NCBI GenBank assembly: GCA_045536135.1 | Contig: JAZSNA010000006.1 | Coordinates: 1 to 48,688 of the forward strand | Origin: JAZSNA01 sp045536135 | Lineage (GTDB): Bacteria > Pseudomonadota > Alphaproteobacteria > CAAHEQ01 > UBA3637 | Direction of reading: 5' to 3' | Length of the DNA stretch: 48,688 bases | Part shown: positions 23,611 through 34,400 of the stretch, piece after piece | Layout of the letters: every line of letters starts with the position of its first letter | Numbering within the stretch: position 1 is the stretch's first letter | Made by a program: the position numbers and the translations under genes | The notes under the pieces: generated by a model | What the model saw: only the letters and a program-made list of their open reading frames with translations | Told to the model about the DNA's origin: nothing | Databases searched by the model: none

Positions 23611-26600
23611 ATGTCAGAACAAAAAATGAAAATGATGGATGGGAACGAGGCTGCGGCTCTTGTTGCTCATAAATTAAACGAAGTTTCAATTATTTATCCG
23701 ATTACACCCTCTTCTCCGATGGGGGAATGGGCTGATGCTTGGAGTGCCCAAGGTGTAAAAAACATTTGGGGAAAAGTTCCGCAAGTTGTTGAAATGCAAT
23801 CCGAAGCCGGTGCCATCGGTGCCGTTCACGGTTCTTTACAAGCCGGTTCTTTAACCACAACATATACCGCTTCACAAGGTTTATTATTGATGATACCCAA
23901 TATGTATAAAATTGCGGGTGAATTAACACCGTTTGTTATGCATGTTGCCGCTCGGACATTGGCGTCTCACGCATTATCTATTTTTGGCGATCATTCCGAT
24001 GTTATGGCTTGTCGTCAAACCGGTTTTGCAATGTTAGCATCAAACTCCGTTCAAGAATCCGGAGATATGTCTGCCATTGCTCAATTATCAACCCTACAAT
24101 CCCGTGTTCCGTTCTTACACTTCTTTGATGGTTTCAGAACTTCACACGAAATCAACAAAGCCATTGTTCTTTCTGATGAAGAATTAAAATCTTTGATGGA
24201 TGGTGTTGATACAAATATTGTGGCTAAAAACGCCTTAACACCAGATCATCCGGTCATTCGTGGTACAGCACAAAATCCGGACGTATTCTTCCAAACACGT
24301 GAAGCTTCCAATCCATATTACGATGCTGTTCCTCAAATTGTTGAAAATGCAATGCGTAAATTTGAAGAAATCACAGGCCGTGCATATCACTTAATTGATT
24401 ATGTCGGTGCTCCTGATGCCACAAAAGTTATCGTTATTATGGGTTCGGGTGCCGAAACAGTTGAAGAAACCGTTAAATATTTAAATTCAAAGGGTGAAAA
24501 ATTGGGCGTCTTAAAAGTTCATTTGTACCGTCCTTTCCCTGCAAAGGCATTCTTATCCGCCTTACCTGAAACAGCTCAAACGGTTTATGTACTTGACAGA
24601 ACAAAAGAATCCGGTTCAACCGGCGAACCTTTGTATTTGGATGTTGTAGCCACATTATCCGAAGCTGGTTTAAACAAAACTGTCTTGGGTGGTCGTTACG
24701 GACTTTCTTCAAAAGAATTTACCCCTGCAATGGTCAAAGCTGTTTTTGAAAACGAATCCAAAAATCACTTCACAGTCGGTATTAACGATGATGTGACACA
24801 TACTTCTTTGGAATACGACAAAACATTTGATATTGCCGAAGAAGGTACAACTAGCTGTATTTTCTTTGGTTTAGGAGCTGATGGAACAGTTGGAGCCAAT
24901 AAAAACTCAATTAAAATCATTGCAGATGGTTCTGATTTCTATGGTCAAGCATACTTTGTATATGACTCCAAAAAATCAGGTGCAATGACAACATCTCACT
25001 TACGTTTTTCAAAGAAACCGATTAAAGCGCCATACTTGATTACAAAGGCTAGTTTTGTCGCTGTTCACCATATGCCTTTTATGGAAAAAATCGATATGAC
25101 TTCCTGTTTGGCTGACGGAGGTGTATTACTTTTAAATACCAACATCCCTGCCGACAAAGTTTGGGATAGTTTGCCAATAGAAGTCCAACAAGACTTAATT
25201 AACAAAAAAGCACGTCTTTACGCAATTGATGGTGTTGATGTGGCAAAGAAAACCGGTATGGGTCGTCGCATTAATACAATCATGCAAACATGTTTCTTTG
25301 CAATATCTGGCGTATTACCAAAGGATGAAGCTATTGAAAAAATTAAAAAATATGCTGAAAAAACTTACGCCAAAAAAGGTCCGGAAATTGTTGCAGCCAA
25401 TATCAAGGCTATTGATGGTTCGTTGGAACATTTACATGAAATTACCGTTCCACAATCTGTATCATCAAGTCATTCCAGACAAAAAGGCGTACCGTCTGAT
25501 GCTCCGGAATTTTTACAAAAAATCACTGCTCCGATTATTGAGGGTAAAGGTGATGATATGCCGGTTTCCGCATTCAAAGAAGTTGTAGATGGTACTTGGC
25601 CAACCGGTACAACTCAATACGAAAAACGCCGGACCGCAACGGAAATCCCATGTTGGAATTCAGAAATGTGTATCCAATGCGGTAAATGTGCTATGGTTTG
25701 TCCACATGCAGCCATTCGCTTAAAAGTCGCTAAACCGGAAGCATTAAAAGATGCACCAGACGGCTTTAAATCCGCAGATTATAAAACAAAAGAATTTGCC
25801 GGAGATAAATTTATCGTCCAATGTGCGCCGGAAGATTGTACGGGATGCGGATTATGTGCCAGTGTTTGTCCGTCAAAATCTCGTGAAAATCCTGAAATTA
25901 AAGCTTTAATGATGGAACCAATTGAAAAGCATTTGGATGCCGAAATTAAAAACTTTGATTTCTTTAAAACTTTACCGGAAGTTGATCGAACAAAAATTGA
26001 ACCGAAATTGGTTAAAAATGTTCAACTTTTACAACCATTGTTTGAATTTTCGGGAGCTTGTGCCGGTTGCGGTGAAACACCATATGTCAAATTAATGAGT
26101 CAATTGTTCGGTGATCGTTTGATGGTTGCAAATGCCACGGGATGTTCGTCTATTTACGGCGGAAACTTACCGACAACACCTTATGCTAAAAACAGCGACG
26201 GTCGCGGTCCGGCTTGGTCAAACAGCTTATTTGAAGACAATGCCGAATTTGGCCTTGGAATGCGTTATTCTGTTGACAGTAAAAAAGATTTTGCCGAAGA
26301 ATTATTGAAAGATTTGGCAAATCAAATCGGTGAAGAGCTCGTCAATGGCATTTTAACGGCTTCTCAAAAAACAGAACCGGAAATTCAAGCACAACGTGAA
26401 CGTGTTGAAGTATTAAAAGCCAAATTAAAAGACATGACTGACGAAAAGGCTAAATTGTTATTACCACTTGCTGATTATTTGGTAAAGAAATCCGTCTGGA
26501 TTTTGGGTGGTGACGGTTGGGCTTATGATATTGGATACGGCGGATTGGATCATGTTTTACATTCCGGACGTAATGTCAATATCTTGGTCATGGATACCGG

Positions 26601-27138
26601 TGTTTATTCCAATACAGGCGGACAAAAATCCAAAGCAACCCCCATTGGGGCATCTGCAAAATTTGCAGTCGCCGGAAATGATTTACCGACAAAAGACTTG
26701 GGAATGATTGCAATGTCTTCTGAAAATGTCTATGTCGCCAAAGTCGCTTTGGGTGCCAATGATGCTCAAACTATCAAAGCTTTTGTGGAAGCCGAAAGTT
26801 TTGACGGTCCATCCATCATTATTGCTTACGCTCATTGTATTGCTCATGGATACGATATCGGCAAAGACGGTTTATCACACCAAAAAATGGCTGTTGAATC
26901 CGGATTATGGCCACTCTATCGTTTTGATCCGAGATTGCTTGCCGAAGGCAAAGTTCCACTTCAATTGGACAGCCGTTCAAGTAAGGATATTTCGGAATTT
27001 ATGGCCAGCGAAACTCGTTTCAAAATTGTTGAACGGGCGGATGCCGAAAGATATCAACGTTTAGTCAAAATGGCACAAGATCGAGTTCAAAATCGTTTAA
27101 AACTTTACAGCCACTTAGCTAAACCAGAAGAAGTTTAA
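23611..27138 (+). CDS. nifJ: Pyruvate:ferredoxin/flavodoxin oxidoreductase
   Basis: A 1175-residue single-chain PFOR, the full length of the anaerobic enzyme that converts pyruvate and CoA to acetyl-CoA, CO2 and reduced ferredoxin. In order: domain I (GNEAAALVAHKLNEVSIIYPITPSSPMGE), domain II, the two 4Fe-4S motifs CIQCGKCAMVCP (about 686) and CTGCGLCASVCP (about 743), then the third cluster with Cys in CAGCGETPY, and the TPP domain GDGWAYDIGYGGLDHVLHSG with NTGGQKSKATP. It starts after AGAAAGGAAG with its own promoter and is closed by an intrinsic terminator, so it is monocistronic. It shows that energy metabolism is at least partly anaerobic. Not common in free-living alphaproteobacteria. 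Confidence 0.97.
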   Translation: MSEQKMKMMDGNEAAALVAHKLNEVSIIYPITPSSPMGEWADAWSAQGVKNIWGKVPQVVEMQSEAGAIGAVHGSLQAGSLTTTYTASQGLLLMIPNMYKIAGELTPFVMHVAARTLASHALSIFGDHSDVMACRQTGFAMLASNSVQESGDMSAIAQLSTLQSRVPFLHFFDGFRTSHEINKAIVLSDEELKSLMDGVDTNIVAKNALTPDHPVIRGTAQNPDVFFQTREASNPYYDAVPQIVENAMRKFEEITGRAYHLIDYVGAPDATKVIVIMGSGAETVEETVKYLNSKGEKLGVLKVHLYRPFPAKAFLSALPETAQTVYVLDRTKESGSTGEPLYLDVVATLSEAGLNKTVLGGRYGLSSKEFTPAMVKAVFENESKNHFTVGINDDVTHTSLEYDKTFDIAEEGTTSCIFFGLGADGTVGANKNSIKIIADGSDFYGQAYFVYDSKKSGAMTTSHLRFSKKPIKAPYLITKASFVAVHHMPFMEKIDMTSCLADGGVLLLNTNIPADKVWDSLPIEVQQDLINKKARLYAIDGVDVAKKTGMGRRINTIMQTCFFAISGVLPKDEAIEKIKKYAEKTYAKKGPEIVAANIKAIDGSLEHLHEITVPQSVSSSHSRQKGVPSDAPEFLQKITAPIIEGKGDDMPVSAFKEVVDGTWPTGTTQYEKRRTATEIPCWNSEMCIQCGKCAMVCPHAAIRLKVAKPEALKDAPDGFKSADYKTKEFAGDKFIVQCAPEDCTGCGLCASVCPSKSRENPEIKALMMEPIEKHLDAEIKNFDFFKTLPEVDRTKIEPKLVKNVQLLQPLFEFSGACAGCGETPYVKLMSQLFGDRLMVANATGCSSIYGGNLPTTPYAKNSDGRGPAWSNSLFEDNAEFGLGMRYSVDSKKDFAEELLKDLANQIGEELVNGILTASQKTEPEIQAQRERVEVLKAKLKDMTDEKAKLLLPLADYLVKKSVWILGGDGWAYDIGYGGLDHVLHSGRNVNILVMDTGVYSNTGGQKSKATPIGASAKFAVAGNDLPTKDLGMIAMSSENVYVAKVALGANDAQTIKAFVEAESFDGPSIIIAYAHCIAHGYDIGKDGLSHQKMAVESGLWPLYRFDPRLLAEGKVPLQLDSRSSKDISEFMASETRFKIVERADAERYQRLVKMAQDRVQNRLKLYSHLAKPEEV

Positions 27139-27153
27139 CTTCTTTAATCCGAT

Positions 27154-27184
27154 AAAAACGCTCTGATAATTTCAGAGCGTTTTT
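27154..27184 (+). terminator. Intrinsic terminator of nifJ
   Basis: Thirteen-bp stem AAAAACGCTCTGA/TCAGAGCGTTTTT with loop TAATT, ending in a T-run; 15 bp after the nifJ stop. Confidence 0.94.
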
Positions 27185-27193
27185 ATTTTTTTA

Positions 27194-27222
27194 TTGATTT
27201 TTTTACATTTTTTATATATTAT
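27194..27222 (+). promoter_or_regulatory. Promoter of pgi-mutL operon
   Basis: -35 TTGATT (27194-27199), 17-bp spacer, -10 TATTAT (27217-27222), 29 bp before pgi. Confidence 0.6.
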
Positions 27223-27251
27223 TTCAATCATAAAAATAAAAGGATATAAAA

Positions 27252-28838
27252 ATGATTACAAATTTACCAACTTTTAAAAAATTAAAAAAGCATTACGAAG
27301 AAACTCAACATATTCACATGCGTGATTTATTCAAGGACAATCCTAAAAGATTTAATCAAATGTCTTTTAAATTCACGGATATTCTTTTTGACTATTCCAA
27401 AAACAGATTAACCAATGAAACATTACCCTTGTTAATAGATTTGGCAAATGAAGCTCACTTATCCACCAAAATCAAGGCAATGTTTGACGGCGAAAAAATA
27501 AACACAACAGAAAATCGAGCTGTTTTACACACGGCTCTCCGCAATCGGGATAATCATCCGATTTATGTTGACGGTATTGATATTATGCCTCAAATTAACG
27601 AGGTTTTGGAAAAAATGCATATTTTTTCAGATAAAATCAGAAATGAAGGCAAAATCAAAACAGTCGTTAATATCGGTATCGGTGGTTCGGATTTGGGACC
27701 AATGATGGTTGTAGAAGCTTTAAAAAAATATAAAATTCCAACCATTGATTTTCACTTTGTCTCTAATGTAGACGGCACACAAATAGCCGAAGTATTAAAA
27801 CAATGCGACCCTGAAACAACCCTATTTTTAGTTGCTAGCAAAACTTTTACAACCTTAGAGACACTTTTAAATGCCAATACGGCAAAAAACTGGTTAACCC
27901 AAAAATTGGGCTTCGATGCGGTTAAAGATCATTTTGTCGCATTATCAACAAATGAAGAAGAAGTCAAAAAGTTCGGAATAAATCCGGAAAATATGTTCCC
28001 GTTTTGGAATTTCATCGGAGGCAGATATTCCGTTTGGTCAGCCATCGGTTTATCCGTTATGATTGCCATCGGATACGACAATTTTTGTGAATTTTTATCC
28101 GGAGCATACGATATTGACGAGCATTTCAGAACCGCTCCCTTTAATCAAAATATTCCCGTCATTATGGGTTTAATTGGACTTTGGTATACCGTATTTTATG
28201 GTGCAGAAAGTTATGCGGTTTTACCCTATGACCAATATATGTATCGTTTACCGGCATACTTACAACAATTGGATATGGAAAGCAACGGAAAGCCCGTGAC
28301 AATTGATGGAGAACCACTTAACACGCCGACCGGTCCGATTATTTTTGGAGAACCTGGAACAAATGGGCAACATTCATTCTATCAACTGATTCATCAAGGG
28401 ACACATCTTATCCCATGTGATTTTATCTATCCAGCATTATCATTAAATCCGATTGGAGAACACCACCGAATTTTATTAGCAAATGCAATCGCCCAAAGCG
28501 AAGCTTTAATGCTTGGGAAAACAGCCGACGAATTGCGAGCGGAAGGATGTCCGGAAAACCTTATTCCATTCAAAACTTTTTCCGGAAATAGACCATCAAC
28601 ATCAATTGTTATGACACAATTAACACCACGAAATTTAGGTCGGATTATTGCAATTTATGAACACAAAGTATTCACAATGGGTGCGATTTTAAACATTGAC
28701 AGCTTTGATCAATGGGGCGTTGAATTGGGTAAAATTTTGGCCAAAAAAATCATTCCAGAACTGTGTAATGATGATTTTACCAATACTCATGATTGTTCAA
28801 CAAATACTTTAATAAACTATCTTAAAACATTCAAATGA
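27252..28838 (+). CDS. pgi: Glucose-6-phosphate isomerase
   Basis: A 528-residue phosphoglucose isomerase, interconverting glucose 6-phosphate and fructose 6-phosphate. Signature blocks: GIGGSDLGPMMVVEAL, VASKTFTTLETL, FIGGRYSVWSAIG (with the catalytic Arg), GEPGTNGQHSFYQLIHQG (catalytic Glu and His), and the C-terminal catalytic Lys in LGKILAKKI. Normal length. AAAAGGAT stands before the ATG. It overlaps the mutL start by 4 bp (ATGA), giving the operon pgi-mutL-hydrolase. Its presence means the cell runs upper glycolysis or gluconeogenesis. Confidence 0.97.
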   Translation: MITNLPTFKKLKKHYEETQHIHMRDLFKDNPKRFNQMSFKFTDILFDYSKNRLTNETLPLLIDLANEAHLSTKIKAMFDGEKINTTENRAVLHTALRNRDNHPIYVDGIDIMPQINEVLEKMHIFSDKIRNEGKIKTVVNIGIGGSDLGPMMVVEALKKYKIPTIDFHFVSNVDGTQIAEVLKQCDPETTLFLVASKTFTTLETLLNANTAKNWLTQKLGFDAVKDHFVALSTNEEEVKKFGINPENMFPFWNFIGGRYSVWSAIGLSVMIAIGYDNFCEFLSGAYDIDEHFRTAPFNQNIPVIMGLIGLWYTVFYGAESYAVLPYDQYMYRLPAYLQQLDMESNGKPVTIDGEPLNTPTGPIIFGEPGTNGQHSFYQLIHQGTHLIPCDFIYPALSLNPIGEHHRILLANAIAQSEALMLGKTADELRAEGCPENLIPFKTFSGNRPSTSIVMTQLTPRNLGRIIAIYEHKVFTMGAILNIDSFDQWGVELGKILAKKIIPELCNDDFTNTHDCSTNTLINYLKTFK

Positions 28839-30547
28839 CAATAAAAATTTTATCACAAAACATCATTAATCAGATTGCAGCCGGCGAAGTTATTGAGCGT
28901 CCAGCTTCGGTTTTGAAAGAGTTAGTTGAAAATGCAATTGATGCTGGCAGTGATAAAATAGATATCCGCATTGAAAATGGCGGAAAGTCATATCTATCTG
29001 TTTCAGATAACGGATGTGGGATGGATAAAGAAACTTTATCTTTATGCATTTTGCGTCATGCGACCAGTAAACTGCCGGACGATGATTTATTTAACATCCA
29101 TTCATTCGGCTTTCGTGGAGAAGCTTTACCCTCCATTGGCTCAGTCGCACGATTAAAAATCACATCAACCCAAAACGAAGAAAGTTGGTCTATTGCCGTA
29201 GAAGGCGGGGAAGCAAAATCTCTTAAACCATCGGTTCACCCCAAAGGAACAAAAATAGAAATGAGGGATCTTTTTTTTGCGACCCCTGCCCGATTAAAAT
29301 TTTTAAAGTCAGATTCATCAGAGTTATTGGCAATTAAAGAAACTTTATATAAAATTGCCATGGTTCATCCCCATATTTCTTTTACATTATCAGATGAAAA
29401 GAAAAAATTAATCCATTTACCTTCAACGAATTTGGAAGATCGAGTTTGTCAAATTATTGCCTCCGGCTTCAAAGAAAATAAAATCAATATTTCTTATGAA
29501 AAAGATGGGTTAAAAATTACCGGATATATCAGTTTACCGACATTTACAAAATCAACCACATCATCTCAACATTTTTTTGTTAATAATCGTTGGATTTCGG
29601 ACCGGATGTTTTTTGGTTGTGTAAAAGCCGGATATCAAGGCTTTTCCGGATTAGGATTGGACGGATATCCAATTGTTGTTTTATTCCTTGAATTACCAAC
29701 ATCAGATGTTGATGTAAATGTCCACCCGAACAAAACACAGGTACGATTTAAAGACTTATCATCTGTTAAAAGTTTGATTATTCATGCAATTTCAGACGCT
29801 TTATCCCAAAATTCAAATCGGTCTAGCTCTGTTTTATCAAAGGAAATTTTGAAACCGTTTCCTTTAAATATTCAACATTCTTTTATTGCACAGTCTCAAA
29901 TATCCCCCACCCTCTTTTTAAAAGAAAATATCCAGTCATTCAAACCCGCAGCACATGAATCGGCCTCCGTTGAAACTTTTAATACATATCCGTTGGGAAT
30001 GGCCAGGATTCAGCTTTATGATACCTATATTTTATCCCAAAAAGACGATGCTTTTTTCTTGATTGACATGCATGCAGCCCATGAACGATTGATGTATGAA
30101 AAAATTTCAAAAAACATAAAGTTGGAAGAACAACTATTGCTCTCACCGGAAATTATTGAAATAGATGAAGAAAAAATCAATTTGTTGGATTTAAATATTT
30201 TAAAAAAATTTGCTTTTGATGTCGAACGTTTCGGACACGGAGCTTTAATTATTCGCTCTGTTCCGACATTATTAAAAGATTGTGATATTCATAAAATCTG
30301 TCAAGACTTTATTGACAGTTTTATTGAGAACGCCAACACATCTTTCATGGATGAAAAAATAAAAAATATTTGTGCCAGAATAGCTTGTCATTCATCTGTT
30401 CGTTCGGGTCGCAAATTGACAACAGACGAAATGAATAGCCTTTTACGACAAATGGAGGCTTCATCTACATCCGGACAATGTATTCATGGAAGACCAACAT
30501 ATATTGAAATTAAATTAACGGATTTAGAAAGGTTATTTGGCAGATGA
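28835..30547 (+). CDS. mutL: DNA mismatch repair protein MutL
   Basis: A 570-residue MutL. The GHKL ATPase motifs are GEVIERPASVLKELVENAIDAG, DNGCGM, ATSKL and FGFRGEALPSI. The C-terminal domain carries the endonuclease motif as DMHAAHERLMYE (DQHAx2Ex4E with Met for Gln) and later ACHSSVRSG and CIHGRP, so this MutL probably nicks DNA itself, as in bacteria lacking MutH. The linker between the domains is shorter than in E. coli. It is coupled at both ends by 4-bp ATGA overlaps. mutS is not in the window. Confidence 0.96.
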   Translation: MTIKILSQNIINQIAAGEVIERPASVLKELVENAIDAGSDKIDIRIENGGKSYLSVSDNGCGMDKETLSLCILRHATSKLPDDDLFNIHSFGFRGEALPSIGSVARLKITSTQNEESWSIAVEGGEAKSLKPSVHPKGTKIEMRDLFFATPARLKFLKSDSSELLAIKETLYKIAMVHPHISFTLSDEKKKLIHLPSTNLEDRVCQIIASGFKENKINISYEKDGLKITGYISLPTFTKSTTSSQHFFVNNRWISDRMFFGCVKAGYQGFSGLGLDGYPIVVLFLELPTSDVDVNVHPNKTQVRFKDLSSVKSLIIHAISDALSQNSNRSSSVLSKEILKPFPLNIQHSFIAQSQISPTLFLKENIQSFKPAAHESASVETFNTYPLGMARIQLYDTYILSQKDDAFFLIDMHAAHERLMYEKISKNIKLEEQLLLSPEIIEIDEEKINLLDLNILKKFAFDVERFGHGALIIRSVPTLLKDCDIHKICQDFIDSFIENANTSFMDEKIKNICARIACHSSVRSGRKLTTDEMNSLLRQMEASSTSGQCIHGRPTYIEIKLTDLERLFGR

Positions 30548-31344
30548 AAAAAATTATAAAATTTTTAATTTTATTATTATTCATTACCTATGTGTGTTTA
30601 TGTGGGTTTGTTTACTTTTTCCCACAAAAAGTTTTTTACAAACCTTTTAAACACCCATCAAACCTGTCATTAGCCCGAAAGGAACTTCCTTGCTTAAACG
30701 AAGTTAAGTTATCATTACCGGATAATCAAAAAACTCTTGCATGGTATTGTATGCCAACCACAAAAAACGAATTTGTCGTTTTTTACCATGGAAATTCTTA
30801 TAATATATCTTACTTTTTATCCCGAATAAAACCTTTCATCAACGCCGGATACGGCGTTATTATACCCGAATATATCGGTTTTGGCGGTGTCTCCGGTAAA
30901 ATTTCACAAAAGAATAACGAAGAAGTTTCTTTGGCAACGGTTTATTTTTTAAACTCCATTGGCTTTGATAATAAGAATATTATCCTATACGGATATTCTT
31001 TGGGGACATTTATGGCAACAAATACCGCCTATATCCATAAAAGTAATCCGTTTGATGCCGTTATTTTAGAGGCTCCATTTACCTCTCTTTTAGAAACAGC
31101 ACTTGAAACGGTTTATCATCTTATTCCCTTATCTTTTTTAATGAACGACACTTATCCGTCCATAGATAAAATTAATCAAATCAATACTCGCCTTTTTATC
31201 GGACACGGGCAACAAGATCCGACTGTTCCGTATAAATTAGGTCAAAAATTATTTTTAACTGCGAAACAACCTAAAACCTTTTTTTCGGTCAAAGAGGCCA
31301 ATCATAAAAACTTACCGGAAAACGGTTTTTTTGAAAATGTATAA
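30544..31344 (+). CDS. Alpha/beta hydrolase, BEM46/ABHD13-like
   Basis: A 266-residue membrane-anchored hydrolase. One N-terminal helix (IIKFLILLLFITYVCLCGFVYFF) anchors it. The fold is shown by FYHGNSYNISYFLSRI (oxyanion HGN), the nucleophile elbow GYSLGT with its Ser, the acid in GHGQQDPTVPYKLG (Asp) and the terminal His in ANHKNLPENG. The order and the N-terminal anchor match BEM46-type hydrolases, which may act on lipid or small ester substrates. It overlaps mutL by 4 bp, so it is coexpressed with DNA repair only by position. The substrate is unknown. Confidence 0.86.
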   Translation: MKKIIKFLILLLFITYVCLCGFVYFFPQKVFYKPFKHPSNLSLARKELPCLNEVKLSLPDNQKTLAWYCMPTTKNEFVVFYHGNSYNISYFLSRIKPFINAGYGVIIPEYIGFGGVSGKISQKNNEEVSLATVYFLNSIGFDNKNIILYGYSLGTFMATNTAYIHKSNPFDAVILEAPFTSLLETALETVYHLIPLSFLMNDTYPSIDKINQINTRLFIGHGQQDPTVPYKLGQKLFLTAKQPKTFFSVKEANHKNLPENGFFENV

Positions 31345-31358
31345 AAATGGCTAGGAAA

Positions 31359-31373
31359 TTAACTTTAAATTAA
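31359..31373. promoter_or_regulatory. Putative CtrA-type box
   Basis: TTAACTTTAAATTAA fits the CtrA consensus TTAA-N7-TTAA exactly. It lies 11 bp before a TATAAT (31385-31390), where a -35 would sit, upstream of the autotransporter gene. In such AT-rich DNA a chance match is quite possible. Confidence 0.4.
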
Positions 31374-31415
31374 ACTTTTATTTTTATAATTTATATTATT
31401 TATAGGGGGAATTTT

Positions 31416-34400
31416 ATGTTTAAAAAAGCGCTTTTATTTTCTTTATTTTGTGTCGGAAGTGTTTATGCGGATTCCAAAACATTTACTTATATGGATCGGA
31501 TTGTTCAATCCGGAAATATACGTAAATTGGAAACAACATTACAATACGGCTATTCATTGGAAGAAACAAATGATAATGGCGACACTGTTTTATGTAAAGC
31601 CGTTTGGCGAAAGGATCATCGTGGATACGAACTTTTAAAATTAGCCGGTGCTAACTTAAAACCGAAATGTTTAGAAAAAGATAAAGATGCCTATAATGCT
31701 TTTATGAAAGAACAACCCAAAGATGGTACATATTATCAAGTTATAGAAAAAGAAACCGCCAAAGCAGCCCCTATTGTTGTTGCTAATACATACCCCAATA
31801 AATGGCTTTGGTTTAATGTTCTTTTAGCTGGTGGAGTCGGAGCAGCCGTTATCGGTTCGGGCGGTGGCGGTGGTAGTGGCGGTTCTTCTCCGAACATAAC
31901 CCCATCAGATCCTAGATACCCCGGAATTCCGGTGGATGGATACGAGAACAAAAATATGTTTATTCCGGATTCTCCAATTACACCATCTGCTAACGATGTT
32001 AAAAGTATTGTCGATTGCTCGACAAACCCTAAATTTTGTGGAATTGGGGGTGGATTCACATCTGAATACGGAAATGGTGCACTTGCCCAAATTAATGCCC
32101 AGTATGCCTATGCACGTGGATACAACGGGTTAACCGTTGAACGGTATGATGAAAATAACGAATATGCGCCTGTCACCCCCACAACGACACCATCCAGTAA
32201 AATCACTGTTGCGGTCGTTGATACCGGTATTGCACCTGTCACCGGATTGAATCTGACAACTGGTGGAATTAACATGGATTATGGTCCATATATCAAAGGA
32301 ACAAACACAAAAGGTTATTATTTTTCAAACGGACATATTTATTTAACAAATTCGGATACGCCTATTGTTGATGCAAATAATGCACCTTTAACAATTTCTC
32401 CGGACGATTCAAGTACCTTACAATATATCGGACCGTCGACACAAGCAGAATGGGAAGCTTATACAGCCCGATATGCTGTCGGCTATGTTTGGAACGTAAA
32501 TAATACAACCCCTTACGGATATACAACCAGTGGGGAACAGGGAAACCATGGAACTCATGTCGCCGGAATTATCGGTGCAGATATCGATCCACAAGACAAT
32601 GTTTCGTATGGAACTCAATTAAATTATGCCATGCAAGGTGTTAATCCTAACGCCATTTTATATCCGGTTCGCTATGATCCGTGGCGAAACTTTACCAAAG
32701 AAGAAATCCACAGCATTTTGGAAGCCGGAGCCAAAGTTGTTAACTATTCAATCAATATGGAGGGCTATTTTGCCAACGAATATCCGGAATACTTAACAAG
32801 TGCATTAAGCCAAGGAAATGGTATTGAAGCATTACAAAATGCTTTCTTAAATAATTTGATTGTTGTTATCTCTGCGGGAAATACTGGAACAGCTCAATCT
32901 AACCTGCTTTCAGCCATTCCTTTATCGGATTTATATAACGGTTCAAACGAATCAATCGTTCATATCACTACCGACGATTTGGGTCATACAGTTGTTTCAA
33001 CCGATACCGCCCTTCCAACAGCCACGGTTGATTCAACGGGATTATTTGTTAATGTTGTATCGGTTGATAAAAACGCATATAACGAAGGGGATAACTATGT
33101 TTTATCATCATTTTCAAATGCTTGTGGCGTCACGGCGAATTACTGTATTGCAGCCCCAGGCGGAAATGGTGATGATTATATGATATCCACAGGTGCATTG
33201 GGAAGCTTTATCGGAATGCAAGGAACATCCATGGCAACACCCGTTGTTTCTGGTGCGATATCCCTATTAATGGCCGCCTTCCCCTATATGGAACCTCAAG
33301 AAATTGTTTCTATTCTTTTCGAAACAGCGACTGATTTAGGCATTCCGGGAGTTGATACGACTTATGGTCATGGCCTTTTGAATTTGGAAGCAGCAACCCG
33401 TCCGACCGGTTCACCGAATTTGGTCACGGAACTGGGAACGCTTTTATCTGTTTCCAATACCTCCGCCAGCTTACCGACTTCATTTAACCTTCGGGCATTC
33501 AACCAAGTCGCAACAATGCTTGATTCACATCAACGTGCTTTTGACATCAACTTAACATCTTTTGTCAAAAATTCGGGCCGTTCGAAACAGGCGTTTGCCG
33601 ACGAATTACGCACGATGACATTGGGTAATAAGCAGTATAAATTACCGGTTAACGAAAAGTTCTCAATGGCTTTTTCGGCCCCCAATGCCAATCTGGCATA
33701 TAAAGACGGATATTTACAAGCCGGAACAATGGATATGGATTTAAATGCCGATAAATTATCCTTTGGCTTTAAATATTCACAAGATACAATTTTATCTCGT
33801 GGGGACGAAATTGATCAAAACCTTGCCAATCCGTTTTCGAAATTACGCAATGCATACGAGGTTAATTTAGGATATAAAATCTTTGACAAATTATCCTTTA
33901 ATTCTCGTATATCCGTCGGAGAAAACGGCTTCTATGACGGGTATGATAAATCATATTATATTGAAAAAGATGCATCCACAGTTGAATTAGGATTAAATTA
34001 TGCACCGGTTGATACATTAAATTTAGGTTTCAATATCGGTCAATTATCGGAACAAGGGGCGCTTTTAGGCTTTACAGGTTCGGAAATCTTTAATACAAAA
34101 GATTATGATACCACCTATTACAGTGCTTATATTTCATTAAATCCGACAAAAAAATGGAATATTCGTGCTTCTTATCATTACGGATTGTCAAACAGTTCCG
34201 GTAATTTAAACGGCCTTATGGGCTTAACCGATTTGACATCGGACAGTTTTGCAATTGATACAAATTATCAAATAACAGACAATCACTTAATGGGATTATC
34301 GTTATCTTCTCCGATACGGATTAAATCCGGTAATGCGAACTTCAATTTACCCGTAGCTCTTGCTGGAACAAACCAAATTTATTATCAAAGAACATCCGCT

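Noticed and set aside
31736..32090. Pro-rich antisense ORFs within the autotransporter gene
   Set aside because: They arise from the Gly-rich linker read backwards.
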